NCBI GenBank assembly: GCA_942493385.1
Contig: OW818699.1
Coordinates: 1,860,001-1,924,000 of the forward strand
Origin: UBA8389 sp942493385
GTDB taxonomy: Bacteria; Bacteroidota; Bacteroidia; Bacteroidales; UBA1402
Reading direction: 5' to 3'
Length of the DNA: 64,000 bases
The notes under the pieces: model-generated
Databases searched by the model: none
Seen by the model: only the letters and a program-made list of their open reading frames with translations
What the model was told of the DNA's origin: nothing
Program-made: the position numbers and the translations under genes
Part shown: positions 61,593 through 64,000 of the stretch, one piece after another
Layout: every line of letters starts with the position of its first letter
How positions within the stretch are numbered: the stretch's first letter is position 1

Positions 61593-61600
61593 TATCTTTG
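61593..61600 (+). promoter_or_regulatory. -7 element for the nitroreductase operon (TATCTTTG)
   Basis: TATCTTTG fits the Bacteroidota consensus and lies 23 bases before the ATG at 61623. It is identical to the -7 element of the large glycan operon. The two divergent -7 boxes are 22 bases apart. Confidence 0.65.
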
Positions 61601-61622
61601 CGGTCATTATTGTCATCTAATT

Positions 61623-62162
61623 ATGGAGAACTTACTCGAATTGCTTCGTAATCGCCGAAGCACCCGAAAATTTATGGAGACTGAAATCAGTCCCGAACTG
61701 GTCGAACAATTGATGCAAGCCGCGTTGATGTCCCCGGCTTCGAAAAGTTCCAACCCCTGGCAATTCATACTGGTGGATGACCGCGAAATGTTGCAAGCCC
61801 TTTCGGTCAGCAAAAAGTCGGGTGCCAAACTCATCGAAAACTGTTCCCTGGCAGTAGTGGTCATCGGAGATCCCGAAAAAAGCGATGTCTGGGTGGAAGA
61901 TTTGTCAATTGCCTCGATTTATTTGCAGTTGGAAGCCGAAGACCTCGGACTTGGCTCTTGCTGGGTGCAGATCCGTTGCCGTCAAAATGCTGAAGGCGAG
62001 GACTCTGAAGTTGTTGTTAAGCGGCTTCTCGATATCCCTGAAACGTTCCGAGTCGAAAGCATCATAGCCATCGGGATGAAGGAAGTGAGCAAGGAACCCC
62101 ACGATTTGGACAATCTTTCCTGGGAAAAGGTCCATCTGGGCAACTATAAACCAACCGAATAA
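61623..62162 (+). CDS. Nitroreductase family FMN-dependent oxidoreductase
   Basis: 179 residues, the size of the short single-domain nitroreductases. The FMN-binding NRRSTRKF (9-16), the SPASKSSNPWQF segment around 37-48 and the late LGSCWVQ around 115 match the family. It uses NAD(P)H to reduce nitro groups or quinones in vitro; the physiological substrate is unknown. It heads a tight operon with the DUF2520, KdsC-like and Maf genes, driven by the TATCTTTG promoter. No signal peptide, so cytoplasmic. Confidence 0.93.
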   Translation: MENLLELLRNRRSTRKFMETEISPELVEQLMQAALMSPASKSSNPWQFILVDDREMLQALSVSKKSGAKLIENCSLAVVVIGDPEKSDVWVEDLSIASIYLQLEAEDLGLGSCWVQIRCRQNAEGEDSEVVVKRLLDIPETFRVESIIAIGMKEVSKEPHDLDNLSWEKVHLGNYKPTE

Positions 62163-62172
62163 TTCGAATCCC

Positions 62173-62949
62173 GTGCGCATCAGTCTCATCGGTGCAGGAA
62201 ATCTGGCCACCAGGCTTGGAATTGCCCTGAAAGCAGCAGGGCACGAATTCGTGCAAGTATACAGCCGCACGGAAGCCTCTGCCCAAACACTAGCGGTTTT
62301 GCTGGGTGCTGAAGCAGTCATTAAACCTGAAGACTTGCAATCGGACGCTTCTTTGTACATCTGCGCCCTGAAAGACGATGCACTCCCTGAAATCCTCTAT
62401 AAGGTGGATCTAGGTGATGGCATTCTAGTGCACACGGCTGGAAGTCTGCCTTTGGGCGTTCTCAAGAATTATGCAAGCAAAACCGGTGTTTTTTACCCCT
62501 TGCAAACCTTCAGCAAGGAGCGGGAAGTGGATTTCAAAACGATACCGGTATTCGTTGAGTCTTCGGACAAGGTGGTCTTGTACATTTTAAAGCAACTCGC
62601 TGTAGATCTGGGTTCTGAAGTGTATGAAATCAACTCCGAACAACGCCTAAAGCTGCATGTTTCGGCCGTCTTCGCATGCAATTTCGTCAATTACCTCTAT
62701 TCGGTTTCCAGTGATTTGCTGGCCGAACAGCATCTGCCTTTCGAAGTGCTGAAGCCTTTGATTCAGGAAACTGCGGCCAAGGTGCTAACCCATTCTCCTA
62801 CCGATGCTCAGACAGGTCCGGCCGTCCGTTTCGACCGGAAAGTCATGGACAAACACCTAGCCCTGCTCGAAAAGCATCCGGCTTGGAAGACGCTTTATAA
62901 GGACTTGAGCCTCGGCATTCATCAACGATCAAAACCAAGCAAAAAATGA
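62173..62949 (+). CDS. DUF2520 / Rossmann-like NAD(P)-binding protein
   Basis: 258 residues starting at GTG 62173. The Rossmann GxGNLA motif (ISLIGAGNLATRLG) opens the chain, followed by a ProC-like first domain (YICALKDDALPEILY, GVFYPLQTFSKEREVDF) and a C-terminal helical DUF2520 domain (VSAVFACNFVNYLY). The family resembles pyrroline-5-carboxylate reductase and F420-dependent dehydrogenases but has no assigned reaction. In Bacteroidales it is typically placed next to a KdsC-like phosphatase and Maf, as here. The stop overlaps the next start (ATGA). Confidence 0.92.
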   Translation: MRISLIGAGNLATRLGIALKAAGHEFVQVYSRTEASAQTLAVLLGAEAVIKPEDLQSDASLYICALKDDALPEILYKVDLGDGILVHTAGSLPLGVLKNYASKTGVFYPLQTFSKEREVDFKTIPVFVESSDKVVLYILKQLAVDLGSEVYEINSEQRLKLHVSAVFACNFVNYLYSVSSDLLAEQHLPFEVLKPLIQETAAKVLTHSPTDAQTGPAVRFDRKVMDKHLALLEKHPAWKTLYKDLSLGIHQRSKPSKK

Positions 62950-63470
62950 GCACCATACCTCACAACCTGTCCACCATCAAAGCCGTCGTTTTCGATGTGG
63001 ACGGCGTCCTTTCAGCCAATACGATTCCTTTGTATCCAAATGGGGAGCCCATGCGTACCGCCAACATCAAGGACGGTTATGCCATGAACCTGGCCTGCAA
63101 GAAAGGGCTGATACTAGGCATCATCACGGGCGGCAGGACGGAAGCCGTACGAATTCGCTTTCATAATCTTGGCGTCCAACACATCTATATGGGTGCCCAC
63201 GACAAAAAGGTGGAATTCGCCGATTTCCTCCAAAAAACTGGTCTTAAAGCGGAAGAAGTGGCCTATATGGGCGACGATATTCCTGATTACGAAGTGATGC
63301 AACTGGTCGGACTTTCTGCTTGCCCGGCCGATGCAGCGCCAGAAATCCGTGCCATTTCCAACTACATTTCTCACAAACATGCAGGAGAAGGGTGCGCCCG
63401 TGACCTGATTGAGCAGATCCTTAAGGCTCAGGGACTTTGGATGACGGATGCCGAAGCATTCGGCTGGTAA
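62946..63470 (+). CDS. kdsC: KdsC-like HAD phosphatase (3-deoxy-D-manno-octulosonate 8-phosphate phosphatase)
   Basis: 174 residues, the KdsC length, without a cap domain. HAD motif I FDVDGVLS has Asp17 and Asp19; motif II is GIITGGRTEAV; motif IV is MGDDIPDYEVM. The IKDGYAMNLACKKGL strand and the KKVEFADFL segment match KdsC, which makes free Kdo for lipopolysaccharide. Related HAD phosphatases of the same subgroup act on other sugar phosphates, so the symbol is probable rather than certain. It overlaps the DUF2520 gene by four bases, and the Maf gene starts 13 bases later. Confidence 0.88.
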   Translation: MSTIPHNLSTIKAVVFDVDGVLSANTIPLYPNGEPMRTANIKDGYAMNLACKKGLILGIITGGRTEAVRIRFHNLGVQHIYMGAHDKKVEFADFLQKTGLKAEEVAYMGDDIPDYEVMQLVGLSACPADAAPEIRAISNYISHKHAGEGCARDLIEQILKAQGLWMTDAEAFGW

Positions 63471-63482
63471 ATTCGTACGAAC

Positions 63483-64000
63483 ATGTTGGACAATCTGCAA
63501 GGCTACCACCTCATACTGGCTTCGAATTCTCCCAGACGCAATGAATTGCTGGGCGGATTGGGTCTTGAGTACTCGGTTCGTGTTTTGAAGGATGGTGACG
63601 AATCCTATCCCGTTGATTTGAAAGGAGCCGCTGTCGCCAACTACATCGCTTTGCAGAAGGCCGAAGCTTTTCGTTCCCATATCGGTCCGAACGATCTGGT
63701 TATCACCGCCGACACTATCGTTTGCCAAGGTGAAGAAATTTTTGAAAAACCCACCGATAGGGAAGATGCGCTTCGCATGCTCAAAGCCTTGTCCGGGAAA
63801 AGCCATTTTGTCTACACCGGCGTCTGCCTTACCAGCTTCAACCATCAAGTTTCTTTTTTGGCCGAGACCGAGGTCTTTTTCTGTGAACTCACCGAGGCTG
63901 AAACCGAACATTATGTGGATCAGTACAAGCCTTTCGACAAAGCCGGAGCCTACGGCGTCCAGGAATGGATTGGTTTCGTCGGGGTGGAACGCATCGAAGG
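63483..64000 (+). CDS. maf: Maf-like nucleotide pyrophosphatase (5' part, cut by window end)
   Basis: The frame starts at ATG 63483 and stays open to the right edge (about 172 codons). The opening LILASNSPRRNELLGGLG is the Maf signature; ADTIVCQGEEIFEKP and GVQEW follow at the spacing expected for the family. Maf proteins are house-cleaning nucleoside triphosphate pyrophosphatases associated with septation phenotypes. It completes the nitroreductase - DUF2520 - KdsC - Maf operon. About 20-25 residues are missing at the C-terminus. Confidence 0.93.
   Translation, partial: MLDNLQGYHLILASNSPRRNELLGGLGLEYSVRVLKDGDESYPVDLKGAAVANYIALQKAEAFRSHIGPNDLVITADTIVCQGEEIFEKPTDREDALRMLKALSGKSHFVYTGVCLTSFNHQVSFLAETEVFFCELTEAETEHYVDQYKPFDKAGAYGVQEWIGFVGVERIE

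Noticed and set aside
1..64000. CRISPR arrays, tRNA or rRNA genes, IS elements, phage genes
   Set aside because: No regularly spaced direct repeats, tRNA-like cloverleaf, rRNA motifs, transposase motifs or terminal inverted repeats were recognised by eye.

Overview
The window comes from a Bacteroidota genome, most likely an anaerobic, plant-polysaccharide-degrading member of the Bacteroidales. Signs of this are TAnnTTTG-type -7 promoter elements, a type IX secretion C-terminal sorting domain on a pectinesterase, DUF4349 and CarboxypepD_reg lipoproteins, a TonB-dependent receptor with an N-terminal carboxypeptidase-regulatory domain, and the DUF2520-KdsC-Maf gene order at the right end. No rRNA, tRNA, CRISPR array, insertion sequence or prophage gene was seen. 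No gene-free stretch exceeds 300 bases.

Layout. (1) Positions 1-14,990 are a run of small plus-strand genes that look AT-richer than the rest: a membrane lipoprotein, an alpha/alpha-toroid protein, an MFS exporter, a hemolysin III protein, an HSL-type esterase, a DUF2007 protein, a GH36 alpha-galactosidase, DUF3795, an M48 protease, a methyltransferase-like membrane protein, a YkgJ Cys-cluster protein, a DUF4349 lipoprotein, a beta-propeller lipoprotein, an orphan Imm-5-like immunity protein, a GyrI-like protein and a CDF metal transporter. (2) Positions 15,016-18,745 hold a GH78 rhamnosidase and a monoacylglycerol-lipase-like hydrolase, closed by a clear intrinsic terminator. (3) Positions 18,800-56,555 hold a promoter, three tandem 10-bp repeats in the leader, and then about 37.5 kb of 16 co-directional genes, nearly all overlapping or separated by fewer than 16 bases. 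The encoded products are a sialidase-like/TIM-barrel fusion, two GH141-like beta-helix enzymes, a GH31 alpha-xylosidase, a URO-D family protein, a sodium:solute symporter, GH78 and GH106 rhamnosidases, an unassigned glycosidase, a GH43-like/GH2/malectin/CBM giant, three further GH2 enzymes, a SASA-type acetylesterase, a GH127 beta-L-arabinofuranosidase, a CE8 pectin methylesterase and a corrinoid protein. A 123-bp interrupted inverted repeat ends the run. (4) Positions 56,584-61,543 on the minus strand hold PiT and its DUF47/PhoU-like partner, a stand-alone methionine-synthase-activation-domain protein, and a TonB-dependent receptor. (5) Positions 61,593-64,000 hold nitroreductase, DUF2520, KdsC-like and partial Maf genes.

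How it fits together. The enzyme set (three rhamnosidases, GH141, GH31, GH127, several GH2, CE8, an acetylesterase) points to a branched pectin such as rhamnogalacturonan-I or -II. Most of these proteins have signal peptides. GH31 and the URO-D protein do not, and they are translationally coupled to the symporter, which suggests a cytoplasmic end-stage for an imported xylose-containing fragment. The most interesting idea is that the URO-D methyltransferase-like protein, the corrinoid protein and the MetH-activation-domain protein form a corrinoid-dependent methyl-transfer branch. It could handle O-methylated sugars of the glycan or the methanol released by the pectin methylesterase. This is inference: no dedicated substrate:corrinoid methyltransferase is visible here. 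The large operon has no SusC/SusD pair.
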